A DNA stretch of 64,000 nt from Taeniopygia guttata (taxonomy: Eukaryota > Chordata > Aves > Passeriformes > Estrildidae). Location: assembly GCF_048771995.1 (NCBI RefSeq), contig NC_133063.1:68391514-68455513 (forward strand), in the 5' to 3' direction. Numbering within the stretch: position 1 is the first letter of the stretch; each line of letters begins with the position of its first letter. Below are positions 1-14,217 of the stretch, in pieces. A program made the translations under genes and the position numbers. Below the pieces are notes generated by a model. That model did not search any database, had not been told where the DNA came from, and saw nothing but the letters and a program-made list of their open reading frames with translations.

Positions 1-2189
1 CAGGCTTGAACATTTGGGTTGCCTCTCCTCTGCCATGGATGTTAACAAGCTTATAGCATAAAAACCACTCTCAGCAGATTATCTGTTTAAAAGGCTGGAA
101 ATTAATAACTTAAATGGCAACACCATGATGTCAGGACTAACCAAAATACCATAAATTACCAGGACCATTTCACTGCAGTTGCAGAACCATTAATGGCACA
201 CTTTACTCAAGAAAAAACAGATAAAGAAAAATTATCCCTAGCTTCTGAAGGAAAAGCTTAAATGATCACTTTTTCAATTACCTTCATTCTGATAGTTTGA
301 GAATGTACTCAAAAAATTTGATAGAGACAGATTTCTCAAAACTAATTGAGTGTATAAAAACCCTTTGGGAAACTGAAAGTTGGCTATAGGAAAATTTGTA
401 ATTGGTTTCTCCACTGACAGCAGAGAAAAACCACTACCTTTTTGGCTGTCTGGCCATGAGGTGTCATCATCTAGGTAACTTCAAACCATGTAGAGCCATT
501 TTGATAGTAGAAGGAGTGAAGTGGGTATTTCAGGAATGTAGACAGAATCTAAAAGATGTGCTGTGTAAAGCGTAGAGGGAAAGAAAGTTATTATTATTAA
601 TACATTGCAGAAGTATATGGCACAAGTCCATACAAAATCAGGCTTATTTCCTTGTTATATTGAATTTCTTTTAAATGCAAAATAATAGGTATCAGAAGCA
701 AAATAACAGTTCATCAGATGGTGCTCCAGTTGTAAGGTACTATATATAATGTGGAATGTCTGTAGCTTTTATACTTTACCAGCACAGGTTTTTAGCACAT
801 TGTTATGTGTGAGCAGAAGTTATGATTTCGCAATATACTGCCAAGTGCTAACCTTTCTTGGAGTAGAAAAAGCAGTTTTAGGGAAGAAAAAATTCTCCTG
901 AAAGCTGGTCATGAGTCTTTGAGCAAAAAAAAAAAAAAAAACCAAAACCTAATACATGTTTTGTTACACTTAGTCAGCTGAGGGGCACAGTTAACTTTGA
1001 CTATAGGTGATCAAATGCAAGATACTTCTTATGGCAATGGTGTTCCCTTTCTTCAGAGGACTGGGTGCCACAGATCCCATATCCTAGATCTTTAGAGAAA
1101 GGGCCCAGCTACAGCCTCTAGTCACTGCTGTCTGCCCTTGCTCTGAAGGAAAACTGGCAGCCTAAACAGGCTCTGAAAAAAAATCTGAACAGCCTGTTGG
1201 GTTTATAATTGAGAAGGGAAGGTTGGAGGCTTAAGTTACTGTCTCTCCAAAATATCACACGCTCCACCTCTTTCTTGTGAAGTGAATAACTTCAATTGTC
1301 AATAATTCTGTGTAAGATTTGAACATTCTGACATGTTTTTCTGTTAATTTTTCAGAGCTTTAATATGGTTTGACTATTTCTAACACAGACAAGCTTCTAT
1401 ATAACTAAGTGGGCTACTTTGCTGAGGCATCAGAGTTGTGGCTAGCACTTAGTACTCCTGGCTGGGGAACCTGGCAGCAAAGAGCTGCACGGATCTAGAT
1501 GTTCTTTATTTTTGCCAGTTTTATGATGCTCTTGTCATGAAATACCTAATTGCTTTTACTCATGCTTGTATGATTTACTTTCCCGATACATCTTACCTTG
1601 GTTGGGTTAGGTGGTCCAGCACATGAATTTGGATTTGAAGGGGTCTTGGAAAAGAGTTTTGAAACTAACCCCAAACTGTGTCTTAAGAGAGACAAGTGGG
1701 AACTGGCATACAGATTCAGTGGTATTTACCAAAGCTACACAAATATATGTTCTTCTTTATGTCAGGATTAAATACTAATAAATTTCATAATTTTTAAGGA
1801 GATGGCTTTCAGAACAGAAATGGTGATGTCAGTGCTCTGTTGAGATGTGAGGAAACTCAGCACTACATCTTGTGCTCAAATCTGGCCTTTGAAAATGTTT
1901 TAATCTGAAAGTGTGTCTATGCAGTATACTCACCTATCTTCATTGATTACTCCAGCCTTTTATGCTCTCTTTCATAGCATGAGCCAAAAAAGAGCTCTCA
2001 GTCTTCAGTATTTCTGCAAGAGAAAACCGAGTCTGTCCTACCAGTTTTAGAAAGTGCTATCCCATCTTACTCTTCAGCCAGAACACCTGAAAATTCAAAT
2101 TGCCTTTACCTCTTTGCTGTAAATCCTACCCTCTCACCAGCTTTGCTCTGCAAAACTCAGGCATATATACAAGTTACAAAATAAGACAT
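1..2189. other. unique AT-rich noncoding stretch
   Basis: I see no gene. All six frames are broken by frequent stops, and no splice-flanked exon or repeat family is recognisable. The only structured element is a run of 17 A at 925-941 followed by A/C-rich sequence. Introns of a large gene or intergenic DNA would look the same. Confidence 0.6.
925..941 (+). repeat. poly(A) run, 17 nt
   Basis: An uninterrupted run of 17 A, followed by ACCAAAACC. I see no retrocopy or LINE body directly upstream, so it is best treated as simple sequence. Confidence 0.9.
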
Positions 2190-3456
<1,267 letters not shown>

Positions 3457-5124
3457 CTAATTCTGAATGGCAGCACTTACCAATTTTCAACAGAAAAGCC
3501 CTTGTGTCTTGCTCATATGCATTCTTTGTATCCTTAGAAAATGCAGTATCTCCTGATCCTTTAAATAAGAAATGACCTAATTCCCTTTAATGGGGTCATT
3601 AAGAACTCTGATGTTCCAGGTATAAATTCTGGTTACTACTGTGCACCTTAATTTACTATTCATATGTGAATCCCTTTGGGTTCCCAATTACTATCCAGCA
3701 TCGGCAATTGACTCCTGAAATTATTCCCCCAGGTCTGACTTTGCAAAGGACACTGCAGTTTACACCTCAGTTCCCTAATTAAAGACACAACACTCAATAA
3801 ACCTTGAACAACTAGCAGTTGGAAGCTAAATTAATCTCACCAAATCCCTGTTGACATGGGTTTTGTTGCCTGATAACTGACCACAAGTGGGTCATGTGAG
3901 GTGTGCAGGATGAGTATTGAGGTCACATGCTAGTGAGGATGAACTAGTAGGATCTGACTGGAAAACACCCTTGTGTAGATAGTGCCTTGACAAACACAAT
4001 TTGTTGCGACTCAGTGCACAACATCTGAACACTACAGGTGTTGCAATTCCAGCTACCAGCTGGGACATGAAATATCAGGTGAGATCGGTGGGGGAAGGAG
4101 AGATGGGTTTCAGGAGACTCGTCATCCTTCTCCCTGTGCTTCTCTTCTCTCTGCAAATGGAACTTAGCCATAAAACAGCTCTTGTCATTTTAATCAAAGT
4201 CCTGGCCATGACAGTATTCCCAGAGCAGAAATTTGTTTCTTGTTGCTTTTCTTTTCCCCTGCAGATTCAAGCTCCTAAAAGCAAAAGGAGCATAACCAGG
4301 TTTATAATTTCTTTTATTACAGCAAAGCAAAACATTATAACAATGCTCATTCTGCCCTGTATTTATGTCATTCTCTTATCAAAGTGTGGATCTCTGAAAA
4401 AATGACATAGAATTTCACAGATGTTCCAACCAATGAAACAAACACTGCAAGAGTGATAATAAGAATAGCTGCAGTTGAAAAGCAGTGTTGAGCAAGAGTC
4501 TCATCATTTAAGGTTCTTGTTCTTTGATGAAATGTGTTCTTCATTATGTCAAGCAGGAAAAAAGTCTATGTGCAGCTGTATCAGAACTACTATCCTCCTT
4601 TTACTTCTTTGAGCAGGAGTTTTCAAAAATCAATTAACATTTAAATGTCAAGGTAAAACAATACTACTAATAAACAACCCATAATTTCAATACTTCACCT
4701 ATTTTGCATCAATCCCTTTACTTCCCACTGTTACATTTGTCATGATAAAAGGACAACATAAGAAGGGTGTAGTGTCTCAAAAGGAGGGTTTATGCAGCAG
4801 CCAGCAACCCATCTCCACTACCAGCAGTTGTCTAGAATAAGAACAATACAAGCATATCCTGCTGCCATGTCTCCAAGACTCTCCCATCGTTCACTTATTT
4901 TCAGACGTGATTTGCTAAGTAACTGTCTTCTCAACATTAATACCATCTTTGTCTGATGGAACACAAAGGGTTTTTTTATTCACAGTTTCCTTTAAGAAGC
5001 AGCTTTACACACCAAATGTCTACTTATCAAAAATATCTCCTTTCATTTGTTTTAAATGTGATTCCTTTGATAGTCTGTGGTTTCTGTATGGAAATAATTT
5101 TGTTCTTATTTCCAAGGAAGTCTA
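3457..5124. other. noncoding, no recognised feature
   Basis: AT-rich unique sequence. The frame at 4001-4405 (+, 134 codons) has no recognisable domain, contains a low-complexity leucine/isoleucine-rich tail, and is judged a chance frame. A short inverted repeat (AATGACC...GGTCATT) lies near 3570-3600. Confidence 0.55.
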
Positions 5125-5667
5125 TATAATGGGCCTAGTTGAGATTTTCTATAGAAGAGCCCTCATAGTGCTCTGCTTTGCACTGGTAGCTACAAGAGTG
5201 TTGAAAACACACCAGTGTTTTGGCCTCTGCTGAACAGCTCTGCCACAGCATCAATGCTGTCTCTCCCAAATTCTGTTTCCCATCAGTAGACTGGGAGTGG
5301 GCAGGATCCTGGGGGGTACATAACTAGGACAGCTGACTGAAACTGACAAAAGGGATATTCTGTACCATATGACATCAGCTCAGATATAAAAAGCTAAGTA
5401 AAGGAAGAGGAAAAGGGAGGTAAGGAGGTATGTTTGCCTTCTGGAGCTTGCTGAAGCCCTGCTTCCCAGGAAGTGGCCAGACATGCCTTCTCATGCTGAT
5501 GGGAAGTAGGGAGTGCTTTTCGTCTCTTTGCTTGTGTGTTTTAGCAAATTGTCTTATCTCAATCTACAAGCTGTTTTCTTACTTTCTCTCTCCTGTCCAG
5601 CTGAGAAGGGGGAGTGATAGAGCAGCTTGGTGGGCACCTGGCATTCAGTCAAAGCCAACCCACCACA
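5125..5667 (+). mobile_element. ERVK-type avian LTR, probably solo
   Basis: The block order matches a very common avian LTR. A decayed 5' end is followed by a GTTGAAAACACACC segment, then AACTGACAAAAGGGATATTC, a CRE-like TGACATCA at 5370-5377 and a TATA box TATAAAAA at 5385-5392. After that comes a GGGAAGTAGGGAG segment, TTATCTCAATC in place of the usual pre-poly(A) region, and a 3' end CAACCCACCACA. The canonical ATTAAA before that region is lost. The 5-mer GTCTA occurs at 5120-5124 and again at 5668-5672, which would be the target duplication if the first TG has mutated to TA. No internal retroviral sequence follows, so LTR-LTR recombination to a solo LTR is likely. Confidence 0.75.
5370..5392 (+). 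promoter_or_regulatory. LTR core promoter: CRE-like site plus TATA box
   Basis: TGACATCA (5370-5377) is one transition from the CREB/ATF palindrome TGACGTCA, consistent with CpG decay. TATAAAAA follows at 5385-5392. Together they form the expected U3 promoter of the surrounding LTR. Transcription would start about 25-30 bp downstream, near 5415. Activity is inferred only. Confidence 0.55.
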
Positions 5668-6621
5668 GTCTAATAACATGTATTTTAAGGGTCTGGCACA
5701 ACATTTCCAGGCTGTTGTACAAGATCTTGTACCCTTTGATAAAGACTTTCACACCACTAGTGTATGTCCCAGCTGGTGCCCCCTTAAACGACCATGGCAT
5801 TGCTATACCTGGAACTAAAACTAACACCAGGGCAGCAGAAGGCAATATCAACCCAAAAATTCTACCTTTGACACCTGCTAGAATTCCAACAATTCCAGAT
5901 ACTGATAGGCTTCAAAGAGAGGCCATGGTTTGTCTGTTCATTCCCCCAGGTCCCAGACTGACCACAAGCAGGACTGCAGTGCACTGGCATCATCCTCCCC
6001 TGACACCAAAAACCTGCACATATCCAGCAAGTAGGGGTCTGCTCTTAGGTGGATTAACTCACTAGGTTCAATCTAAAACACTCTTGTCAGATGCCAGAGG
6101 TGACTTTTATTTCAGCACCTAATCACTATAAACAGAGGTACAGCCCTACAGCAAGTAAAATACCAAAACGCTTTTATTCTTTAAACCCCAGGAATGAGGC
6201 TCTGTAATGAAATTCAAAGGTAAAATGACAAACAGAAATGAAAATACTACATCTCCAGATGGCAGTAAAGTTCATTCAATTTGAGCACCTTAGGCACAAA
6301 ATGAAAAAGCAAAGATGGATATATCAAAAGATCACTGCAATTCTCTCTTTACCCCAGACAGGCTATTCATAAAAAAGTGAAACAACACATCTTTAAGAGC
6401 ACAAATAACCAAACAGTCCCAAGAATGACAAGCATGAGCGAAGTAAAGAATAAATGCAAGAGTACTATGCTGTAAGATCTACTTTGTGTCTAATTTGCAG
6501 CAAGATTATTGGAAGAACACTCACAGAAGCATTGCAGCAAGCCTTTGGCTATGCTGAGTGAAAGTGGCCACCAACTTCTGCGCACCTGTAGTCTTTTTGC
6601 TCCTCACGTTTTTCCCTATCT

Positions 6622-6858
6622 ATGCTTGTTAGATTGAAAACATGCTTTATCTGTAATGCACGAGCACAAACTGGCTTTCTCCGCTGTGCCAAGTGCTATG
6701 TACATAGAACATGTGGTCCCACTTCTACGGACCTTCAAATACAAACACCAGAGGACACAATAGAAACAGAAACAGCAAAGACAGACAAAGTCAGTAGTGT
6801 GAAATATGCAAGGACTGTGTCTCTAAAGCACAGAACTGCTTGTGGGAGTACCAAGTAG
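6622..6858 (+). other. short open frame with Cys/His cluster, unrecognised
   Basis: The 78-codon frame contains CxxC, then ten residues, CxxC, three residues, H, two residues, C at roughly residues 8-31. This spacing is reminiscent of a small treble-clef or PHD-like zinc finger. Nothing after it looks like a domain, and there is no matching promoter, intron boundary or homologue that I recognise. It could be a decayed exon or coincidence; coincidence is more likely. Confidence 0.12.
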
Positions 6859-9311
6859 TAGTAACTGACATGAACAGAAAGTTATTGTGTGGTACTGAAA
6901 AAAGAGAAGGAGAAAACATTTTATAGATAATCAGCCCTAGGACCATAGGTCCAGGGAGCTCTGGAAAGTCCTGTCTCTTGTAGTGGAGTTCCATTACCCA
7001 ATTCTTCTTGATAAGCTGGTAGGAGGGGCAGCTTCCTAGACAGAAAACAGCAGGGGAAAACATAATTGTTCTTCTTCTGGGCCCAGCATGGATGCAACTT
7101 CTCACACGTCTGCACAATCCAGCTGAACAAGAACATCAGGCTATTGGTAGGGACTGAGGTTGTCATGACATCCTTGGAGGAACCACTACTCTTGCAGACT
7201 CAAGAGACCAACGTCGAGCTGGGCTCCAGCAGCACTGGAGGGCTGCTATCTGGCGCTGTGTGTCCATGAACCACCACAACTACACTCACAGGCATCGTGC
7301 AGCTCCAGCCCATCTGCCAGCAGTGCCACTGCCAGCTCAGGAAGCCTCCCTCCTCCCAGAGCTCAGAGCCTGGGCTAGGCTATGCCTCACTACTATGCTA
7401 TGACTCCTCTGATGGCCTTGGTCCAGACCCTCAGCCAGGAAGAAAAGGCAAAACTGACCACTCACAGTGCCCTGTTCCAGTGTGCAGTCACAGGCACTGC
7501 AGTGTTCCTCCTATCCCAGGCAGGAGAAGACAGACTCCAATCCCTGTACTCGTAAATAGGCTTATCCTTGTTGAAAAGGCCAAACACAAAACAATGCCTA
7601 AGGACTAACAAGGAGTCACCTGTCTGCTGACCACCCAAGACAATAAATGATGTCACTTTTTCTCTTAGAAGACAGAAGAAATCTTTTGTCTGAGGTGCCC
7701 TGTGAAATGAGCACTTTGTATGTTACTGACTGAAGTAAAGTTGGCTGTGCACACTACTTTGCTGAGGGGTTGGGCAATCTGAATAATCTGCTGTGTCGTT
7801 CAGAATCAAGGTCATACCTGCACTCAGTTTGACAACTAATCAGTGGTTCCTCCTATCAGTGCTGTTCTGCAGCAGCTGAACAGACATCCTAGACAAGAGT
7901 TTGCTAACTGCCCACCAGCAATTGTTGAGTGATAACACACACAGCCCCCCACATTTAGGCAGATACTCAGGTTAATATGACAGTTTTATACCTTGAAGCT
8001 CAATACACAGTAATTAAAACAAAATGTTTTGACAGTCAAAACCAATGACTATATAAATTAGAATGCTGTAAAAAGCAATGGTTTAAAAAAATACAGATCT
8101 ATAGATAAATCAGAATGTTGCAATAGAGAATAATTTAATACAAGACTGTTAATGTAAAGAAGATCTTAAATACAGACTCAGATTCTGGCTGGGAGAAGAA
8201 TAATCTTCAGAACTACAGCTAAGGGAAACTGAGAGATTAAAGAAGAAAAAAAAATCTTCTTGCTAAAGAAGAAGTGCAAGAAAATGCTAACCCAGGTCTT
8301 AGATTCACACCCAGGGCCATGCAGCCCTGTGATATGTCTAAGCAGGTGCAATCTGAAGTTATCTTTGATGAGGCTCTTTGACCCAGAGATTAAATACCTC
8401 ACTTGGTCCCACATCCTGTTACACACATGCTACGGAGCAAAACGTCAGGGATCATGCCTAAAGGTATTGAAGAGGATGCTGCCACACAATTTTATTCTGT
8501 CTTTCTTCAAGACAAATCAAGCAGTAGTTGTCAGCATATGTGATTCCTAAGAAAAAAACCCACACAGCAACGCTAGATTGAAATTAGTTTGTCCTATGTG
8601 GTGTTTTCTCTGATATACCTCATGATGATGAAGCAACATTGTTCACTAGTAATGACAGTCATGGGATACCTTTTAAATAATAACAATATGAACAATGGAT
8701 TTAGACAATCCTCACAATTCTTCCTTGTACTCTGAAGGACAAAATTTGTTTTAGTTCACTTCCTAGCAACACATCCCCCTAAATGCTGGATCTGCAAGGC
8801 TTTACATATAGGATGAAACCTGCCATCGGTTTTGTATATTGAAATACTATGTAATGGCTAAGATGAGTGTGGAAAAGACTAGAACACAAGAAAGCCCTTA
8901 CTGCGTATTGATTTTGCCATGAAGACTTAAAAGTTATATATACAAGCCTGCAGGTTCTAACCTATAAGGACAAGAATGAACATTGTTGGTCACCATATCT
9001 GTGAAAAATGTCAGACACACATAATATACGTAACACTGTGGTTTTTAAAAGAAGTCTCTGTCAAATATCTGATGCCTTTAATTTCAAAGGAAAATCTCAT
9101 TAAGTGTATGAGATCTTTACCACTAAGAACGAATGCCACTAAATCACCTGTAGCAATTTCAAAGAGTCACTGTTTAAACTGCTATTCAAATAATTTCAAG
9201 ATTAAATTTCAAATGGAGCATCATTAAAATACAAGACCCCCACCTGCACAATGTTTTTCCAGAAATGCCTCTTCCTATATACAAAGCACTTCTATTTAAC
9301 AAAAGTTCTTC

Positions 9312-9332
9312 AAAAAAAAAAAAAAAAAAAAA
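9312..9332 (+). repeat. poly(A) run, 21 nt
   Basis: 21 consecutive A, then GCAAAAAATAAA. No retrocopied gene is recognisable on the upstream side. Confidence 0.9.
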
Positions 9333-11848
9333 GCAAAAAATAAACATCCTAGTTTTTAATTCTCTAGATAGGGATTACACATATCCCAGAAAGTGATAAT
9401 ATGCACACAATCCAAGAAAGAGAGAGACTGCCATTTCAGGCTGTATAAAGTTAATAATGGGCTGATAATTCACTTGGCACTGAAAAATGTATATTTATAA
9501 GCAACCTAAATGACTGAAAATAAAACAATGTTGAGTAGTAAAGTGTGTGAAATAGGCATAATGATAAAAGAAATTAAATTAGACCTCCTACAATGACAAA
9601 AATAAATCAAGGATTTTTGTTAATGGATGGGTGATTGCTGCTATGTTGCCATGGAAGATTTTCCTTTAACCTGGCAAGATAAATGGGAAAAAAATCGTTC
9701 CATAAATCTGCCATCTGACTTTTCTTAAGTGCAACTTTCTAAAGCATTTTAAAAACATTTAAGAGTCTGACTCTAAATGCAAAGAGATTTCCAGAACAGA
9801 TTCCAAAAAATCCTGTTGGAAGGAGTAGCCATTTTTATGCAAGTAAACAGCCCCAAGGCTAAAGTAACAACAAACTAGAAGACAAACCCCAGAGCAGATT
9901 GTTTGCCAAAGAATTCACTTATAGGTATGTGATGCGCTAGTTGTATCAGTGAGCGTAAGGGGATTTTAAGAAGTCTGGAGCATCTGCAAATCTCATGAGA
10001 GCTGACAAAAAAGTGGGTGTCTAGCATTTCTGAAAACTGGGTCATTTCTACTTAACCATAAGGACTGTGGAAGTTTTACTTACTTACTACAGGACACATT
10101 GAACCCTGAAACTTGTGCCTATTACAGACTGATCTGCACATTCATGGTACATAAATTTTATTACGTATCTGTGAAACAGAGTTTAATCTTAAACCTTAAC
10201 TTAGATCTTAAAATCACTTCCTTTGAACTCATACAGACAGACTAACTTGGACCAGTCCTGGTCTACTGAGAAACGTTAATTGTGGCATTTTTTCCTTTGA
10301 CCTCATACTAACTCAGAGGCTGAGTGTCACATCTAGAGTATTAAATTAGACACAAGACTTCCTTGTGTGGAAGATTTCCCTCCTGGGCAACAAAAAGAAA
10401 GGAGAGGTTTCTACCAAAGCTAGGATCTTTTATTTGCCTTGCCTTACCTTTCCTTTCCTTGTTTTGCCGCACTGCATTTTGGTTTTCTTCTGCAAACATC
10501 ATGCATAACACCCTTGAGGTTACTGTTAGGATGGGACAGCTTTCTTCTGTCTGCATCTCAGATGCAGCAGAAAATAGTGACTGGACTCCTGGTAGCTCCA
10601 TTGACTTAGCAAGGAAGAGTAAGTGCTGATGTTGGCTCAGCAAGAGGGATCTTGAAAAGTTCAAGAGTAAGTTTCCCTACCAGTGAGCACTGAAGAGTCC
10701 TGTTTAATGTTGTTCTATTTTCTCCTCAGAAACTAAGAGGGGAAACTTCAGGAGAAGTATTAACTATGTCTGCAACTCCCAGTGGTGGCTAAGTCCTACA
10801 GAGCAAATCGTGTCCCTCCAGGAGGCCGGTTCTTACAAGGCACAGCAGTGCCTTCAGATTGTCCTGGTACCAAGCAGTGGGTCTAATTCTGGCTGTCACA
10901 CAAGTGAAAATGGGTGACTGAGCAAAGGGCAGGACCATCACCAGCACACAGGAGACAGCAGGGACCAAAGCCTGATGCTACATGAAGGGCTCTGAAGCAC
11001 ATTGAATGGGAACACTACATAGCCCAAAGTTTGTCACCTTGGCTCCACCTGTGGAGCCACATATGCCTACTGTGTGCCACAGAGTGTTCTTCAGTTCCTG
11101 AGCCACATCTAGCCATAAGTATGCAAATATTTGTGAGGGGGGGAATGCTTACAAAAGGCACTCTACGGTTGCCGTATGTTATTGAAACAATTAAAACTGA
11201 GGTGGCATGGGTGGGGGGAAGTTAATTAAATTGTTAGTAAATACCTACTAATGTTTGCATTATAGTCATTTTACTCAGTACTAATGCATTTTTTGTACCT
11301 TCTGCATCTGTTCCAATTTTCTCTGTTTCATTGTAAATGTATACAACATTCTGAGATAAGGCAGTTTTTTCATCTTTGACAGGAAGACATTAAAGAGACA
11401 GTTGGTAGTTTAGAGTGTCATTTTGTTCTTACTAACGCAAAATAAAAACTGGTTTGCGGCATGGAGTTTTCAGGTCTTGCCAGTATTAAAGTTAAGGATT
11501 CTGCATATGGACCGCTGCAACTTTACAAGTATCTTCCATTTCACAAACAGTAGTCAGGGACCACATTTTTTCAGGTTTGGGGTGTAGGGGAAGGCTGTAT
11601 TGTAACTGCACGTGCAAGCTTCATATTGCAACAGTGCATTTACGCATAGTATTGAAAACTGAGAAAGAAAAAAATGACAGTCTTTGTAGCAGAGAACTTA
11701 AAACATCCTGCCATAGTGATGGCAGAAAGACAGACAGGGAAGAGCAATGAGATACTCGACAGCCTGAAGAAGCAATGCCAGGGAGCCTAGCAATTTATTC
11801 CAGTTCTTTATTTTTATGTGTTTTCTAGAACACAATTTGTTTGCTCAC

Positions 11849-11970
11849 CAAAAAAAAAACCAAAACCAAAAATAAACAAACAAAAAAACCCCCCAAAAAA
11901 CCCCAACAAAACCAAAAACAAACAAACAAAAAAACCCCACCAAAAAACACCAAAGCCAACAAACCAAAAT
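11849..11970. repeat. A/C-rich low-complexity tract (G/T-rich on minus strand)
   Basis: Irregular alternation of CAAA, CCCC and AAAAAA blocks over about 120 bp. The minus strand reads as G-runs of two to six separated by T-runs, so it has G-quadruplex potential. The 61-75 codon frames across it on both strands are artefacts of this composition. Confidence 0.85.
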
Positions 11971-12450
11971 CCCAAAGATGACTTAACATTACCCAGCAAA
12001 GAACTTCTTCAGAACTTTGCATGCAAGTTAGTCAGGAGAAATTAGCCTTTGCCTTTTTATAAAGAATTAAATCAAGCAGAGGTGTCTAAAAACATTTTTC
12101 TGTTCTCTGAAAAATAAAGAAAGGGGAAGAGGAGAGTAAGATACTACTGAATAATTACCCTTCAAATCATAAACCCTTGAAATAAGCCCCTTTTTGCTTT
12201 CCACTATTGCAACTGTGAAGTAGAGTTTGGCCAAAGATGACATGTTAGGGGAGGGAGGAGCACCTGAGAAGGTACTTCAGGATACCTGACTCAGAGATGT
12301 AGAAGAATGACTAGAGAATAGCCTCCAGGGAATGAGGTTTTCACTGCTCTATGATACAGAGTGGAGAGAGAAAACAGGACACAACTCCCAGCAGCCCATT
12401 GTTGGTGGCTCTGGAGGACACTGGTGGTGACCCACAGATGGCCTCAGAGG

Positions 12451-12478
12451 GTACAATGAAATCAGTATTTCATTGTAC
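12451..12478. repeat. perfect hairpin, 12-bp stem and 4-nt loop
   Basis: The left arm 12451-12462 (GTACAATGAAAT) is the exact reverse complement of 12467-12478 (ATTTCATTGTAC), around the loop CAGT. No terminal-repeat transposon is evident around it. Confidence 0.9.
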
Positions 12479-13219
12479 ATGAAAACCCATGCATGTGTTT
12501 TCCAGAGGGCTTCCAGTGGGCTCCCTGCAACTGATGCTCTGAGGTATGGCCAGACCCATCGCCCACACTTTTACTGGTCTGGGGAACATGAGTTTGGACC
12601 AAATGAGTAGGGTTTACACTAATACTACAATATTCAGCTCAGATACTTATGGTAAGTATAATTTGAGTGTTCTTCTTCAGAAATCAGGACTCTGGGGATG
12701 TTTCAGACTGAGCAAGAAAGAAATACAAGCCACTTCAGAATCACTGCAAAAGTCCTGGTCAGGCACTTCAAAATGCTAACTGTTCATCCTCATTTGTAAC
12801 TTTTCCATTAAATCAGAAATCTTGAAGACTTTCACTTTTTGCTAGTTAAAAACAGTGGGATAGGAAAAAATTTGTTTGTGTGTCTAGAAATCATGTGAGT
12901 TTTACACCTGCATGCAAAACAAAATAAATATATTTTGCTACTACTTTGAACTACATAGCCACTTCTATTAAAATTGGCATTCAAATAGCTATCTCTTGTG
13001 TGCCATAGATTAGTCATACATTTTCCCAAGGAAGATTAAAAGTAGTGTTCAGGAGGGAAACAGAGAGTATTTTGCAAATGAGTCCAGATGGAAAACTAAC
13101 AGATGGCCTTGTGCTGTATTTTGTATGCTCAGCTCTATATTTAAATAAAAAATTTTCATAATTAAGATGACAGTCTGTAACAACGCTAGCTACTTTTCCT
13201 GTGGCAACATCATACATCA

Positions 13220-13307
13220 TGAATCACATGCATGAACTACAGGCTTTTTATTAAATAGTGGTTAAATAGTGAATCACATGCATGAACTACAGGCTTTTTA
13301 TTAAATA
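13220..13307. repeat. tandem direct duplication, 50-bp period
   Basis: The 38 bp at 13220-13257 recur without mismatch at 13270-13307. The 12-bp spacer (13258-13269) contains TTAAATAGT, which echoes the end of the unit. Zero divergence implies a young replication-slippage event, or possibly an assembly duplication. Confidence 0.9.
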
Positions 13308-14200
13308 CAAATCTTGCTACTCAATTTCTTTAAAACAGAGGGGAATAAAATGTAATTCACGAAAATCAAAGAATAAGAAAAATAAAAATCTTTCATACAA
13401 ACATATGTCATATAGTAAAGACATTTACCACCATCTGGTCTTTCTTCTTCTGCAAACTGAATGGCCCACCACCTTACTTGGAAGGGAAAGGAGAAGGATC
13501 ACATTTGTTATAGGTCTTCATCCAAGAACCATAATGCCAGTAGGATTTTTCTATTTCATTACCTGAAAGAAATGGGGTTCTTGAATTTCAATAATTAGAA
13601 GATCTGGAGAAGATAAACTGTGCCCTACACATATATTGTAATCTGACAACTGAATAAAGAGAGTGTTAGTATTTTCCATAAAGTGGTATGTGTATGTATG
13701 CAGATGTTACTGCCAGAGAGTGCTGCTAAAGCAAGGACTGTACCTTGTCCACAGGGGACACAGCATCCAGAGGAAGGGCTCCTTTCTCAGCATGCAGCCC
13801 TAGTCTGTGCTCCCTGACACCCACAGCACTGATGCAGCCTGACAGACATGCAACAATTGCATTCACACCAAAGAGCCTCTCTACATCTTCAGCATTTTTT
13901 TCACGCCGCCTGTGAGGAGGTAAGAGGTGCTCATTTTACAGTGGTCTGCAAGCAGGGTCTACTGAAGTCAGTGGCAAGTTACACTTAATTCTGGGCCACT
14001 CAGAGTTCAGGAAGAAAAAAAGTGGCTTAGAAAACTTCCATCTTTCTGCTGTGCGCCCTGAGGTTTTCCTCAGTTGTCTCAAGCCAAAAGGTAACTGTGA
14101 CTTTGTGGCAAGAGGGACTGCCTCTGTACAAGATAGAAATGCTACACAAATCTACCTGTCCAGAAATCTTTAGTACCAGCAGGGTTCAATAAAGATGACT

Positions 14201-14217
14201 CCACCAGGAGACACTAG
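14201..14217 (+). promoter_or_regulatory. weak CTCF-like motif
   Basis: CCACCAGGAGACACTAG resembles the CTCF consensus CCACCAGGGGGCGCTAG, with three G-to-A differences. The motif points rightward. Occupancy cannot be inferred from sequence. Confidence 0.25.

Larger units (their letters stand above)
5668..11848. other. noncoding stretch with weak open frames
   Basis: No recognised gene. The frame at 5430-6065 (+, 211 codons) begins inside the LTR and runs into unique DNA; it has no domain. A GC-richer patch occupies about 7190-7540. A frame at 6622-6858 has a cysteine cluster (listed separately). The rest is AT-rich with short frames whose composition is that of random sequence. Confidence 0.55.

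Noticed and set aside
925..941. Poly(A) tail of a processed pseudogene (also considered at 9312, 32799 and 35348)
   Set aside because: No gene-like body or flanking duplication was found beside any of the four runs.
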